Shown: positions 8,969 to 18,235 of the stretch, piece after piece
How the letters are laid out: every line of letters starts with the position of its first letter
Numbering within the stretch: position 1 is the stretch's first letter
Assembly (NCBI GenBank): GCA_964511065.1
Contig: CAZEEG010000012.1
Span: 1-64,000, forward strand
Reading direction: 5' to 3'
Length of the DNA stretch: 64,000 nt
DNA from: CALBRZ01 sp964511065
GTDB taxonomy: Bacteria > Planctomycetota > Planctomycetia > Pirellulales > S012-138
The notes under the pieces: generated by a model
Databases searched by the model: none
Told to the model about the DNA's origin: nothing
The model's input: only the letters and a program-made list of their open reading frames with translations
Program-made: the position numbers and the translations under genes

Positions 8969-10165
8969 ATGTCCCCGGCCCCTTCTCAACCTGTGCTGCC
9001 AGTCCGCAGCGGCAACTCTGCCGCGCCCGATGCGGCTGCGCCCAGGGCGGCCTATATTCATGTGCCGTTTTGCCGGCACCGCTGCGGTTATTGCAATTTC
9101 ACCGTCGTGGCTGGGCGGATGGACCTGGTGCCGCGGTTCCTTGAAGCGCTGGAGCGCGAACTCACCTGGCTGGGCACACCCCGGGAGGTTGATACGCTGT
9201 TCATCGGCGGCGGGACCCCCACGCTGTTGGAACCTGTCGACCTCCAACGCCTGCTGGAGATCGTCGCTCGGTGGCATCCGCTCGCCTCCGGGGGTGAATA
9301 CTCCATCGAGGCCAATCCCGAGTGGTTCGACCAGGCAACAGCGGCGGTACTTGCCGCCGCGGGCGTCAACCGCATCAGCTTGGGGGCGCAATCCTTCGCC
9401 GCCGAAAAACTGCGGCAACTTGAGCGGGCGCACACGGCGGCGGACATCGAACGCAGCGTGCAGCTTGCCCGGCGGGCCGGAGCCAGTGTCTCGCTGGACT
9501 TGATCTTTGCCGCTCCCGGGGAGTCGCTGGAAGGATGGAGCAACGATCTGCGCGCCGCCCTGGCATTGCAGCCCGACCACATTTCCACCTACGGCCTCAC
9601 GTTTGAGCGGGGAACCACGTTCTGGTCGCGGCTTACGCGGGGCCAGTTGATCCAGGCCGATGAAGAACTCGAAAGGGCCATGTACGCCCTGGGGATCGAG
9701 CACCTCACGGCGGCCGGTTTTGAACATTACGAAGTATCCAACTTTGCCCGGCGGGGGCACCAGTGCCGACATAATCACACCTACTGGGACGCGGCGCCCT
9801 ACTATGCCGCCGGTCCCGGCGCCGCCCGCTATGTGGATGGCTGCCGCCAGGTCAATCATCGCAGCACCACCACCTGGATGAAACGCGTGCTGGCAGGGCA
9901 ATCGCCCATCGCAGAATCGGAGTCGTTGTCCCCGGAAGACCGGGCCCGGGAAGCCCTGGTGCTGGGCCTGCGCCGTATGCAGGGCGTGGCCGTGGAGGCG
10001 TTTGCGGCTCGATTTGGGTTTGCCGTGCAAGACCTGTTTGGCCGAACAACACTAGAGAGGCTATTCCACGACGGCCTGCTCCGCTGCGACCAAGGGCATC
10101 TTCAGTTGACCCGCACCGGGTTGTTTGTCAGCGACAGCATCTGGCCGCTGGTCCTGCGGTGCTAA
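8969..10165 (+). CDS. hemW: HemW, radical SAM haem chaperone-like protein
   Basis: The protein has 398 residues. Near the N-terminus CRHRCGYC (Cys35, Cys39, Cys42) gives the CX3CX2C motif that binds the radical-SAM [4Fe-4S] cluster, after YIHVPF. The segment IGGGTPTLL and the IEANPEWFD and RISLGAQSF stretches follow the HemN/HemW barrel, and the C-terminal HemN-type domain is present. The single Phe after the cluster (CNF) is the HemW pattern rather than that of true oxygen-independent coproporphyrinogen oxidase. HemW delivers haem to membrane haemoproteins. The gene is monocistronic here; hemL of the same pathway lies at 52.6-53.9 kb. Confidence 0.9.
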   Translation: MSPAPSQPVLPVRSGNSAAPDAAAPRAAYIHVPFCRHRCGYCNFTVVAGRMDLVPRFLEALERELTWLGTPREVDTLFIGGGTPTLLEPVDLQRLLEIVARWHPLASGGEYSIEANPEWFDQATAAVLAAAGVNRISLGAQSFAAEKLRQLERAHTAADIERSVQLARRAGASVSLDLIFAAPGESLEGWSNDLRAALALQPDHISTYGLTFERGTTFWSRLTRGQLIQADEELERAMYALGIEHLTAAGFEHYEVSNFARRGHQCRHNHTYWDAAPYYAAGPGAARYVDGCRQVNHRSTTTWMKRVLAGQSPIAESESLSPEDRAREALVLGLRRMQGVAVEAFAARFGFAVQDLFGRTTLERLFHDGLLRCDQGHLQLTRTGLFVSDSIWPLVLRC

Positions 10166-10373
10166 GGCGGCAAGCAGCGGGAAATCGGCCGCTGCGAATG
10201 CACGCACCGGCAGAATGTGCCGCATCGCGCTTGGCGCACATCGGCCCGAATACGTGTCGGACGGATTGACGGGCCGCGCCACACGTCTCCTGCTCTTCTG
10301 CACCATCGGCGGCGTTTCAGCCAGCCCGGCATGGAACGAAGCGGGCGCGGCTGCGCACGTATCGGAGAGGGGG

Positions 10374-10913
10374 TCAAAAAGCGTTGCGGCGGAGTCGCCA
10401 ACCCGTGGCGATGGTCATAACGCCGTTGACCAGGAGCATGGCCCCGAAGAACAGGGCGAACATCAGCAGTGCGATCTCGGTGAACACCATCACCAGGATG
10501 CCCAACACGATGGCGATGAATCCGGACGCCTTAATGGCCGTGCCCCGCGGTCCTCGCCCGACGGCAAAGCCAAGGAGCAATTGCCCTACGCCCATCACGA
10601 GCAGGAACACACCCAGGATGGTGACCATCAGGCTGGGCACCAGCAGCGGAAAGAACACCAGCAGCAGGCCCAGCAGCAGCACCAGGATCGGCCCGGCCAT
10701 GCCGAAGGGATCTTCAGGATCTTCACTGCGCTTGCGGCCTTGGATCGCCCGAAACAACCCCATTGTGCCGGCCACCAGCAGGATGATGCCGACCACCATG
10801 GCAAACGCTTTCATGATTTCCAGTGGCAACAGGGCCAGCATGATTCCGGCCAGGACCATGACGGTCCCTTCCAGGATCATCGACCATCCCAAGCGGCTGA
10901 GCGACTGATTCAT
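10374..10913 (-). CDS. HdeD-like (DUF308) membrane protein
   Basis: The protein has 179 residues from the ATG at 10913; the frame is open further upstream but that part is Pro/Arg-rich and unlike membrane protein. Six hydrophobic segments alternate with short loops (for example MVLAGIMLALLPL, ILVLLLGLLLVFFPLLV and SGFIAIVLGILVMVF). This is the repeated two-helix pattern of DUF308/HdeD proteins, some of which act in acid resistance. An acidic loop (EDPEDPFG) separates the halves. Physiological role here is unknown. Confidence 0.8.
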   Translation of the reverse strand: MNQSLSRLGWSMILEGTVMVLAGIMLALLPLEIMKAFAMVVGIILLVAGTMGLFRAIQGRKRSEDPEDPFGMAGPILVLLLGLLLVFFPLLVPSLMVTILGVFLLVMGVGQLLLGFAVGRGPRGTAIKASGFIAIVLGILVMVFTEIALLMFALFFGAMLLVNGVMTIATGWRLRRNAF

Positions 10914-11078
10914 CGGGTGCTTGTCTGGGGGGTTCGAGGTTGGAGCAAGGGTTGGTTTCGGGGGACGGACGTTGAAGCGGGGGGAAGCCCTGCCCCCCAA
11001 AGCGCAGCGAAACGGTGTGTACTTGTTGGTGGGGGCGCCGCTTTTCCGGCCCGCCGGTCCAGACAATCGGCAACCGGC

Positions 11079-13076
11079 TTAATCGTCCTCAGCGGCCGAG
11101 CCGTCCCTGGATTCCAGCTTACGATACAACGTTGCCCGACCGATGCCCAGTAGCCGTGCGGCCTCTGCGATGTTGCCGCCGCTTTGATGCAGGGCAGCAT
11201 CCACCAGGCGGCGTTCCCAGGTGGACCATTGCAGGGTGTCGTAAGGAGTTTGGGCCGTTGCCCCGGAAGGGTCGAGGTGGGCCACGTCGACGGCATCGCC
11301 TCCGCAGCGCAGGGCTGCCACCCGCACTACCGATTGCAACTCGGCCACGTTGCCGGGCCAGTGACGCGCCAACAGCGCCGCCCTGGCTGCCGGGTTGAGG
11401 AACAGTCGCGGCCGCCCCAGTTCGTGCCGGAGCCTTTCCAGGCATTGGTCGAGCCACGGTTCCAGGTCTTCCGTGCGTTCGCGAAGCGGAGGAATCGTGA
11501 TCCAGGCATCTTCGAGCGCTGCGACCAGCTCGGGAATCAAGGGAAGCTCGTGCGATGCCGGCGCCTCCAAGCTGAGCGCCAACCAGAACCGGGCCGGTTC
11601 CGCGACGCCAGCGGTCGGTTCCACTGGCGCCAACGGTTGCTGCTCAATCGGCACGCTGGCCGGTGGCAATTCCTCGGCCCGATGCAGCACCTGCGCTAGC
11701 CGTTTCTGAGCACCAGGTGAAAGCCGCTGCAGGTGCGTGAGCCATAGCACCGCGCCGCTGCCGCGGCCGCGCTCGAGCAACCACCATAGTCGGCGCGAAA
11801 ACAGCAGCGAAGGTGGGCTGCCCTCGCCCATCGCTGGCCCTGCGGCCGTGCCGAGTGCTCCTGGCGAAGGGATGTCAGCGTTCTGCTGAAGCGACAGCGA
11901 AGCAGCAGCCCCGCCAGCGGTCACGGCGGCGTGCGCGGCCGGGGCTGCCTCGTCGCGCAAGGCCGCGTTGAGCGCCTCGGCCGAAACCACCAGCAGCGGA
12001 ACTCCGCTGGCGCGCCGGCCAGCGTGCAGCAGCTTCACCGCCGTTGGCAGTTCCAGCCCGGGTTCTCCGCGCAGCGCGACCACCGGTTGCATGGTGGCAT
12101 CGGTCAAGTGGCTGCGCAACCGCTCCGAGGCGCGGCTGGTACCCGGCAACTGGTCGGGCCAGGCTGCCAGGGCGATGTCAGACGACTGCGAAGCCTGGAA
12201 AGCCAGGTTCTCGACATCCAGGCGGAGCGATTCGGAAACGAGCCTTGCCAGCGCGGCCATCAAGTCGAAATGACTCTGGCGAAACTGGCCAATCTCCACG
12301 CCCGCATACAGCACGCCGATGATCTCGCCATGCATGGCGATGGGAGCCCACAGGGCGTCGCTGCCTGCCGCCCGCCGCGGGGTCCGTGCGTCGGCCGGCG
12401 ATTGGCGCGAGGCCCACACCACGCGGCCATCGCTGAGCAGCAGGTACTTCAGCGAGGTGCTGAGTTCGGGCAGCGATTGTCGGAGCGGGTCGAGGCGGCG
12501 CGGGATCAGTTGGAAGTTTTCGCCCACTTCGACCCAGGCCGCGCGTGCCGCCCCCAATCTGGCCCTGATGAATTCCAAGACGAGATGTTCCCAGTCGGGA
12601 ACTTCGTTGCCGATCCTGGGCAGGATGTGCGAGGCCAGCCGGTTCAGCTCCTTGTAGTCCAGGGCCGCCATCGAGAGGCTCGACAGCGACGCCTGCAAGG
12701 TCTGTTCGTCCTCGCGATCCAGGTCCAGCACCGGCGTGGTGCTGCGGCCTAACTCCAGTTTTTCAACCGTTGTGGGGGGTTGATCGCTTTGATGGAACGC
12801 GAATTCGAGCTTGCCCATCCGGATCACTTCGCCGTCGCGGAGCGTGTGCTCGGTGATGCGTTGATCGGCGACGAAGGTCCCGTTGCGGCTGAGATCGCGA
12901 ATATGCCAGTGCCCGCTGTCGAACCAGATTTCGGCGTGGTGCCGCGAGCAGAGCGGGTCCTCCAACTGGATGGCGCAGTCGGTCTGTCGCCCGAGTCGAA
13001 AACGGCCCGCTGTTTCGTGGAGCAGCACGCTGGCTCCAACCTTCGGACCCGAAATCATCGTTAGGTAGGTATACAC
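11079..13076 (-). CDS. FHA-GAF-degenerate AAA+-Fis regulator
   Basis: The protein has 665 residues and a GTG start preceded by GGGAGG. Order of domains: FHA (about 10-95, with Gly29-Arg30, SRHH 44-47 and Asn65-Gly66, the phosphothreonine-binding positions); GAF-like (about 150-290); a region that follows the sigma-54 activator AAA+ layout (about 310-600, still showing IPPLRERTEDL and HWPGNVAELQSV); and a Fis-type helix-turn-helix (about 633-655, GGNIAEAARLLGIG). The ATPase motifs are lost: the Walker A position reads GEPGLEL (337-343, no Lys), the Walker B position LWLTH (no Asp-Glu), and there is no GAFTGA loop. It may bind DNA and phosphorylated partners without activating sigma-54. Confidence 0.85.
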   Translation of the reverse strand: MYTYLTMISGPKVGASVLLHETAGRFRLGRQTDCAIQLEDPLCSRHHAEIWFDSGHWHIRDLSRNGTFVADQRITEHTLRDGEVIRMGKLEFAFHQSDQPPTTVEKLELGRSTTPVLDLDREDEQTLQASLSSLSMAALDYKELNRLASHILPRIGNEVPDWEHLVLEFIRARLGAARAAWVEVGENFQLIPRRLDPLRQSLPELSTSLKYLLLSDGRVVWASRQSPADARTPRRAAGSDALWAPIAMHGEIIGVLYAGVEIGQFRQSHFDLMAALARLVSESLRLDVENLAFQASQSSDIALAAWPDQLPGTSRASERLRSHLTDATMQPVVALRGEPGLELPTAVKLLHAGRRASGVPLLVVSAEALNAALRDEAAPAAHAAVTAGGAAASLSLQQNADIPSPGALGTAAGPAMGEGSPPSLLFSRRLWWLLERGRGSGAVLWLTHLQRLSPGAQKRLAQVLHRAEELPPASVPIEQQPLAPVEPTAGVAEPARFWLALSLEAPASHELPLIPELVAALEDAWITIPPLRERTEDLEPWLDQCLERLRHELGRPRLFLNPAARAALLARHWPGNVAELQSVVRVAALRCGGDAVDVAHLDPSGATAQTPYDTLQWSTWERRLVDAALHQSGGNIAEAARLLGIGRATLYRKLESRDGSAAEDD

Positions 13077-13254
13077 CGTACCTCCCGCAATTCCGCAATG
13101 GGATCAATATGGCGGCGTACAAGCCCAGCGACGGGGCGCTACCAAATGTGGTGCGCGGCCGTTGAGCATGATAGGCGCCGCGACGGATGCGGCCAGCGTC
13201 CGGCCAACGGTTTACACTGCGGATCGGCAGCCATGCCTCGCATGGGTTGCCATC

Positions 13255-13374
13255 ATGAGATCGCCCCCCATGCCAACCGATCCAGCCCCAGGGTGCTGCA
13301 TCGACTGCCGGCACCTGGGATGCGAAGGTCAGCCAATCATGAATCACAACTTTTGTTACATAGATGCATTCTAG
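13255..13374 (+). CDS. Possible 39-residue Cys-rich peptide
   Basis: From the ATG at 13255 the frame encodes 39 residues including CCIDCRHLGC, a tight cysteine cluster, and ends in HNFCYIDAF. There is no clear ribosome binding site. The cysteine spacing is suggestive of a metal-binding knuckle, but in a window this GC-rich a chance frame of this length is common. Confidence 0.2.
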   Translation: MRSPPMPTDPAPGCCIDCRHLGCEGQPIMNHNFCYIDAF

Positions 13375-13865
13375 CGGATGATTCGGCCTGACGCGGATTG
13401 GCGGTGACTCGGAAGATGCGATTTTGAGTGCTTGCACGCGTCAAAGCTGTTGTTCGGCATGGCGTCAAGACGTTTTATTGCCGCCTGCGCAGCTCAGGTC
13501 AGCTTCATTTCACGCTGGCTCACCTAAATGCCGTGAATGGTGCTGAAAATCGGAAGATGCTTGGCACCGATCCTTCGGAAACCGGACATTGGCGGCGCAA
13601 CCATCAATAACTGCTACGATTGCGCCAACTCCTACAAGCTGATCGGCGATTCGACTTCCCCCTCGACGAGACACATTGCAGCAAGGCACGCTACCCCTCC
13701 AGGGGGGCGCCCCTCCCTATGGCATGATCGAGCGGAACCACCCCGCCACCCAGAAGGCCCCTACGGCGCACATCGCGGGCGCGGCAACTTCGCCAGCACG
13801 TAACCGTTTGGGACGCCCGTTACGCTGCCCCCCTATCCATGTATCCATGCAGAAAGCCCTGTAAC

Positions 13866-13956
13866 GCGACGGCCTATATGGCGATTGGCCGATAGGACAG
13901 CGGCTTCGGTAACAGCGGCTTGGATGGCGATGGCCTGCGTAGTTGCGGCCGGTTAG
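13866..13956. repeat. 15-nt imperfect tandem array, six units
   Basis: Units start at 13866, 13881, 13896 (16 nt), 13912, 13927 and 13942, for example GCGACGGCCTATATG, GCGATTGGCCGATAG, ACAGCGGCTTGGATG and GCGATGGCCTGCGTA. The array ends 29 nt after the stop codon of the SMP-30 gene, reading in that gene's direction. Confidence 0.7.
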
Positions 13957-13984
13957 CGACCATCTGTGTTGGGTCTTAAGACGA

Positions 13985-14923
13985 CTAGGCTGGGTAGGCC
14001 ACCTGGCCGGGGATCGACACGCGCGTTTGAAACAACGTTTTTCCAGCCGTGATGTAGAGGGTTCGCCCATCGGGACCGCCGAACGCCAGGTTCGTGATGA
14101 GGTCCTCTGGCACGGGAATGCACCCCAGCAGATCGCCGCCTGGGCTGATGACGTACACTCCCGGCGGGACGTCGGCCGTTTCGTGGGGGCCGCGCGGCGT
14201 GGCGATGCCCGCCGCCGCGTAGAGGTTACCTTCGATATCCAGTCGGATGCCGTCGGCCCCCCGGCCCGGCGCGAAGTCAAAGAGCACTTGTTGGTTGTGC
14301 GGGTTGCCGTGCTCGTCGAGATCGAATCGCCAGATCTTGCGATTACCGCCCGGGACCGGGCAACTATCCACCAGGTACAGCGTGCGGCTATCCATGGTTG
14401 CCGCGATGCCGTTGGGTCGCTGGATGTCTGGTTGCTGGAGGATGCGGTGGACCTGGCCATCGGGGTCGATGCGGTACACACCCTCGAGCTCCATCTCCAT
14501 GTCGGAGCGGTCGCCGTAGCGGGGGTCGGTGAAGTAGATGCGGCCTGCGCCGTCCACGCATATATCGTTGGGCGAGTTGTACCGGACACCATCGTAGCGG
14601 TCGGTCAGCACGGTGTATTGGCCGGTCGCCAGGTCGGTGCGCGTGACGCGGCGGGCACCGCCGTCTTCCGCGCCTTCGCAGTGATAAAGCAGCCCGGCAC
14701 GGTCGAACGTCTGCCCGTTGCAGCGATGACTGGGCTGGCGGAACACGGTCCGCGTACCATCGGGAGCAAGCCGCAAGATGCGGTTGTTTTCGATGTCGGA
14801 AAAGTAGACGTTGCCGGCGGCATCGACGGTGGGGCCCTCGGTGAAGGCGATCACCGTAGCCGGGGTCACGCCCTCGGGCGCTACCCCCGGCGGGAGGCCC
14901 TGTTCAGCAAATCGGCCAGCCAT
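13985..14923 (-). CDS. SMP-30/gluconolactonase/LRE family protein
   Basis: The protein has 312 residues from the ATG at 14923; a TTG at 14959 is an alternative start. It has the six-bladed propeller pattern of SMP-30 lactonases: EGPTVDAAGNVYFSDIENNR at the N-terminus supplies the metal-binding Glu, then SPNDICVDGAGRIYFTDP the Asn/Asp positions, and RPNGIAATMDSRTLY and GADGIRLDIEGNLYAA the later blades. Such enzymes open sugar lactones. No export signal is evident. It shares the minus strand with the S49 gene, which ends 49 nt upstream, so the two may be co-transcribed. Confidence 0.88.
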   Translation of the reverse strand: MAGRFAEQGLPPGVAPEGVTPATVIAFTEGPTVDAAGNVYFSDIENNRILRLAPDGTRTVFRQPSHRCNGQTFDRAGLLYHCEGAEDGGARRVTRTDLATGQYTVLTDRYDGVRYNSPNDICVDGAGRIYFTDPRYGDRSDMEMELEGVYRIDPDGQVHRILQQPDIQRPNGIAATMDSRTLYLVDSCPVPGGNRKIWRFDLDEHGNPHNQQVLFDFAPGRGADGIRLDIEGNLYAAAGIATPRGPHETADVPPGVYVISPGGDLLGCIPVPEDLITNLAFGGPDGRTLYITAGKTLFQTRVSIPGQVAYPA

Positions 14924-14972
14924 GAGCCATGCTACCTGTGCGTTGGAACCTGGTTTCAAAAGGCGGGCAGCC

Positions 14973-16040
14973 TTAGTACTGCCGGCCGATCTTCTCCAGC
15001 GTCGGTTCAGGCTGCCACAGGTACAGGAACATGGGCATGCGGGCGCGATCCAGGCCGGGCACCGACATCGGCAGTGCGGAAACCGTGGCGGGAATGTTGG
15101 GCGTAATTTCGTACTGGGTGTACGCGCGGTCGTTGGAGCGGCGGAACATCACCGTCCGCGCGGCCGGCCCGACACCGCTGATATTCTGGGCCATCGCGAT
15201 GGCGTCGTCGAGATAGGCGATCTCGTCGATCAGGCCCTTGGAATGGGCCTGGGTGGCGGTAAACACGCGGCCATCCCAGTCCTCTTCGCTCATGTTCAGC
15301 AGCGGCCGCGAATGTTCGACCACCAGGCGGAAGCGGTTGTGGAATTCCTGGGCCATCTGTTCGAGCATTTTGGCCGACTCCATCACCACTTCGTCGTTAT
15401 CGTCGGTCTGGCTTACCGGCGAGCCCATATCGATCCGTTCACCGGCGCGGATCACGGCGGGCAGCACGCCCTGTTCCTGCATCGAAACGGTGAGCGAATA
15501 CACGTTGAAGATGCAGCCGATGCCACCGGTCACGCTGGTGGGCAGAGCAACAATCCGGTCGGCCGCGGTGGCCAGGTAGTAACCGCCGCCGGCGCCCACA
15601 TCCATCAGGCAGGCTACGACCGGCAAACCGGTGATGCGTTTGAACTGCACCAGGTCACGGCGCATGATGTCCGAGGCCGTCACGCCGCCGCCGGGAGTGT
15701 TGATCCGCAGCACCACCGCACGGATGGACGGGTCGCGCGTGGCCGCTTCCAGCTTCTCGCGGAACAGGCCGACGGGATTCTCGCCCATCGAATCCACGCC
15801 CGAGTAATTGCGGTTGAACAACAGGCCATCGACATCAATCAGGGCCACCTTGTAGCCATTGCAGTGGGGCGTCTGCGGTGGCAATGCAACGATGCCCATC
15901 CGCGGCGCCGTGTTGTCCTTGGGCGTGTAGGTATAGGTGTGCGCCGTCATGCAGCCCTGCATCTTGATCGGAGGGCAGTGGGCGCATCCGACAACCCCCA
16001 ACAGCAGCATGCTCAAGAGAGCAACAGCGCGACGATCCAT
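14973..16040 (-). CDS. S49 (SppA-like) family lipoprotein lacking the catalytic dyad
   Basis: The protein has 355 residues with a lipoprotein signal (hydrophobic run to residue 17, then VVGC, lipobox Cys19). The S49 fold is recognisable: LRINTPGGG (112-119, oxyanion region), GGGYYLATAADRIVA (151-165) and the TGGIG stretch. The normal ASGGY, which carries the nucleophilic Ser, reads AGGGY (Gly151). The normal YKDMGSP, carrying the general-base Lys, reads RIDMGSP (Ile203). It is therefore probably an inactive pseudo-peptidase on the envelope, perhaps a scaffold or a chaperone of membrane proteolysis. Length and fold are otherwise intact. Confidence 0.85.
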   Translation of the reverse strand: MDRRAVALLSMLLLGVVGCAHCPPIKMQGCMTAHTYTYTPKDNTAPRMGIVALPPQTPHCNGYKVALIDVDGLLFNRNYSGVDSMGENPVGLFREKLEAATRDPSIRAVVLRINTPGGGVTASDIMRRDLVQFKRITGLPVVACLMDVGAGGGYYLATAADRIVALPTSVTGGIGCIFNVYSLTVSMQEQGVLPAVIRAGERIDMGSPVSQTDDNDEVVMESAKMLEQMAQEFHNRFRLVVEHSRPLLNMSEEDWDGRVFTATQAHSKGLIDEIAYLDDAIAMAQNISGVGPAARTVMFRRSNDRAYTQYEITPNIPATVSALPMSVPGLDRARMPMFLYLWQPEPTLEKIGRQY

Positions 16041-16411
16041 GTCGGCTCCTATGACTCCCGCGCGGCGGGAGAAACGGTTTGAGTCAACGAGCGCGCGCTG
16101 GGATCACCTTCCTGGCAAATCCAACGCGGTGGGCAGAATAGGGTTCGTCGAAAGGTATCGGTACCGCCCCAGCGGGGGCTTGACGACCGCCGTCCAGGGT
16201 CCGCTTGCAGCGGTCAGCCGGAGTGGACCGGAAGGGTAAAATGTGCGGCTTGTGGCGACCGTGCGGGGCGCGGCCGGGGGCTACCGTCACCCCGGGGGAA
16301 TGCCGTGCAGCACGGCGATTCCAAGAAGCCCCCCTCAAGCGTGCGCATCGCTCTCCCTGACCTACAATTTTCACTGTACGACCCGGGGGCGAGGTCCGCC
16401 GTGAGGATGCT
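16041..16411. other. Divergent intergenic region
   Basis: The 371 bp separate the divergent S49 and GT39-like genes, so promoters for both should lie here. No gene, hairpin or clear promoter box was recognised. Confidence 0.4.
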
Positions 16412-18235
16412 GTGAAGATATCGCCGACGTCCCAAATTCTGCCGGCCCGCCATCGCCTGTGGCGCCGCTGGGCGCTGCGCCTGGCCTTGTGGACGGCATC
16501 CGCATGGCCGCGCAGCCAGCGAACCTGTGGCGGCGAAACGACGGGCGCGGGATCCCTGGGCCGCTGGTTTCTGGCGGCGAATGTCATCGGTCTGCTGGCG
16601 GTGGCGATCGTGTTCCGGTTCTGGAAACTGGACAACCTGCCCGGCGTCAACGGCGACGAAGCCTGGTACGGCATCCAGGCCCTCGCCTGGCTGGAAGGCG
16701 GCGATCCCGCCTGGCGCACGCCCACGCGCAATCCGATCAACATCTTCTTCCTGGGACCGCACCTGCTGCTGCACTGGGCGGCGGAACCGTCGTTCTGGTT
16801 GTTGCGACTGCCGGCGGTCCTCAGCGGCCTGGCCGCGCTGGCCGTTAACTTCTGGCTCTGCCGCCGAGTGTTCGATTCCCAAACGGCCATCGTTTCGACC
16901 GTGATCCTGGCCGTGCTTCCCATCAACATTGCCTATAGCCGGTTCAGTTGGGATCCGGCGCAATCGCTGCTGGCTACCACCTTGGTGATCTATCTGGCTG
17001 CGCTGGCGATCCGATCGGCATGGCAAGCGCGGCAGTCGGCCGATCGGGCGGCGCATGATCCGCGACTGCGCACGCAACTGTTGGGCGGGGCGACGGCCCT
17101 GCTGGTGGCCATCCTGGTGCATCCTACCAACCTGTTCCTGGCTCCGCTGCTGGCGGCCCCGCTGCTGATCCGCTGGGATCGCGAACTGCTGGCGTTCGTG
17201 CGGCCCCGGCCCGTTTCTGCTGCGAAAATCGCATGCTGGGTAGCCGCCGCCACGGTAGCGGGCTTGATTCTGGTTGGCGGCCATCACTGGTTTGCGCGCG
17301 CGGCCAATCGACTGCTCAGGCCCCACGAAATCGCCGACTTCGGCACGTTGTACGTGCAGCTTCTCTGGGGCGTGTCGAGTTTTCGGTACCTGGCCGGTTC
17401 GTGCCAGGGCGATGCCTTCGTCGCCAACCCGTTTAATCTGGCGGGCCTGGTCCTGGCCGGTGCCTTGGTCGTCCTGGTTGGATGGTACATGCTGAGGCAG
17501 CGGCCCAGGGTGGAGATCACGCTGGCCGCGGGTTACCTGGTGGGGCTGGTGGGATTCTTTCTGATTGGCGGACCCTCGGCCCTGGCACCGCACTTTGAAC
17601 GCTATGCCGTGTGGATGATTGCGCCCGCGGCCCTGCTTGTCGCGCGAGGACTGACATGGTGGGGCAGCAGGCGAGGGCTGCAAGTGTGGTACGTGGCTGT
17701 AACGATCGGCTGGCTGTGGCTGGCCGTGTTTGCCAGGGAATACTTCGTGTTCATCCAGCAGACCGGAGGGCAGTCGCATCGGGCAATGCGTACCGCCGCC
17801 GTCGAACCCAAGCTGGCAGCCTGGCAGGTGATTGCGGCGGAACCAGAACTTGCCCTCGGTGCGGCCGCAGCGGTCGATCGTCCGATGGTTATTGCCACGA
17901 CCGAGTATTGGGCCGAAACGCCGCTGCAATACTTGAGTGGACGCCGCAACGACGTGCAGGTGGCGTTGTGGGAGGCCGATCAGGCCTTTCCCCCCGACGT
18001 TCAGGCCGCCCTGGAGGAGGGACGGGTGCGGTTTGTGGAGTTTACCTCCAGCACGGCCTTGCCGGAGCTACAGCGGCGTCTGGCGCAACAGCAGCAGACC
18101 TGGCGCGAAACGACCATCGCGGATTACGCCGGCAACCCGGTGCTGTTGGTGATCGAGCCCGAGCCAGCAAGCCCACCTCGCATGCCCACCACCGGCCGCG
18201 AACTGCGTCCCGTTGGCCTCAAGCCGGCCGGCTGA
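16412..18235 (+). CDS. GT39-like (PMT/ArnT superfamily) membrane glycosyltransferase
   Basis: The protein has 607 residues from a GTG start at 16412 with GAGGA shortly upstream. After an arginine-rich N-terminal segment and a first membrane helix (about 55-72), the first periplasmic loop carries GDEAWYG, the acidic pair essential in this superfamily. About ten more hydrophobic segments follow, then a soluble C-terminal domain from about 450. Such enzymes move a sugar from a polyprenyl-phosphate carrier onto protein or lipid outside the cytoplasm. Acceptor and sugar are unknown. Confidence 0.85.
   Translation: MKISPTSQILPARHRLWRRWALRLALWTASAWPRSQRTCGGETTGAGSLGRWFLAANVIGLLAVAIVFRFWKLDNLPGVNGDEAWYGIQALAWLEGGDPAWRTPTRNPINIFFLGPHLLLHWAAEPSFWLLRLPAVLSGLAALAVNFWLCRRVFDSQTAIVSTVILAVLPINIAYSRFSWDPAQSLLATTLVIYLAALAIRSAWQARQSADRAAHDPRLRTQLLGGATALLVAILVHPTNLFLAPLLAAPLLIRWDRELLAFVRPRPVSAAKIACWVAAATVAGLILVGGHHWFARAANRLLRPHEIADFGTLYVQLLWGVSSFRYLAGSCQGDAFVANPFNLAGLVLAGALVVLVGWYMLRQRPRVEITLAAGYLVGLVGFFLIGGPSALAPHFERYAVWMIAPAALLVARGLTWWGSRRGLQVWYVAVTIGWLWLAVFAREYFVFIQQTGGQSHRAMRTAAVEPKLAAWQVIAAEPELALGAAAAVDRPMVIATTEYWAETPLQYLSGRRNDVQVALWEADQAFPPDVQAALEEGRVRFVEFTSSTALPELQRRLAQQQQTWRETTIADYAGNPVLLVIEPEPASPPRMPTTGRELRPVGLKPAG

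Larger units (their letters stand above)
13077..13984. other. Long intergenic region, mostly empty
   Basis: About 900 bp with no convincing long gene. It holds a 15-nt array at 13866-13956 and a possible very short Cys-rich frame at 13255-13374. Local AT content around 13340-13370 and 13590-13660 is higher than average for the window. Confidence 0.5.

Noticed and set aside
13717..14592. A 291-residue Thr/Ser/Arg-rich frame overlapping the SMP-30 gene
   Set aside because: It is the +1 shadow of the lactonase-like gene, with no start signal.
16850..16890. A T-loop-like GTGTTCGATTCCCA as part of a tRNA
   Set aside because: It lies inside the GT39-like coding sequence, and no acceptor or anticodon arm can be paired around it.
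16214..17929. A 571-residue minus-strand frame opposite the GT39-like gene
   Set aside because: The composition (Gln, Arg, Gly, His runs) is that of the reverse complement of a membrane protein gene, and no domain is visible.
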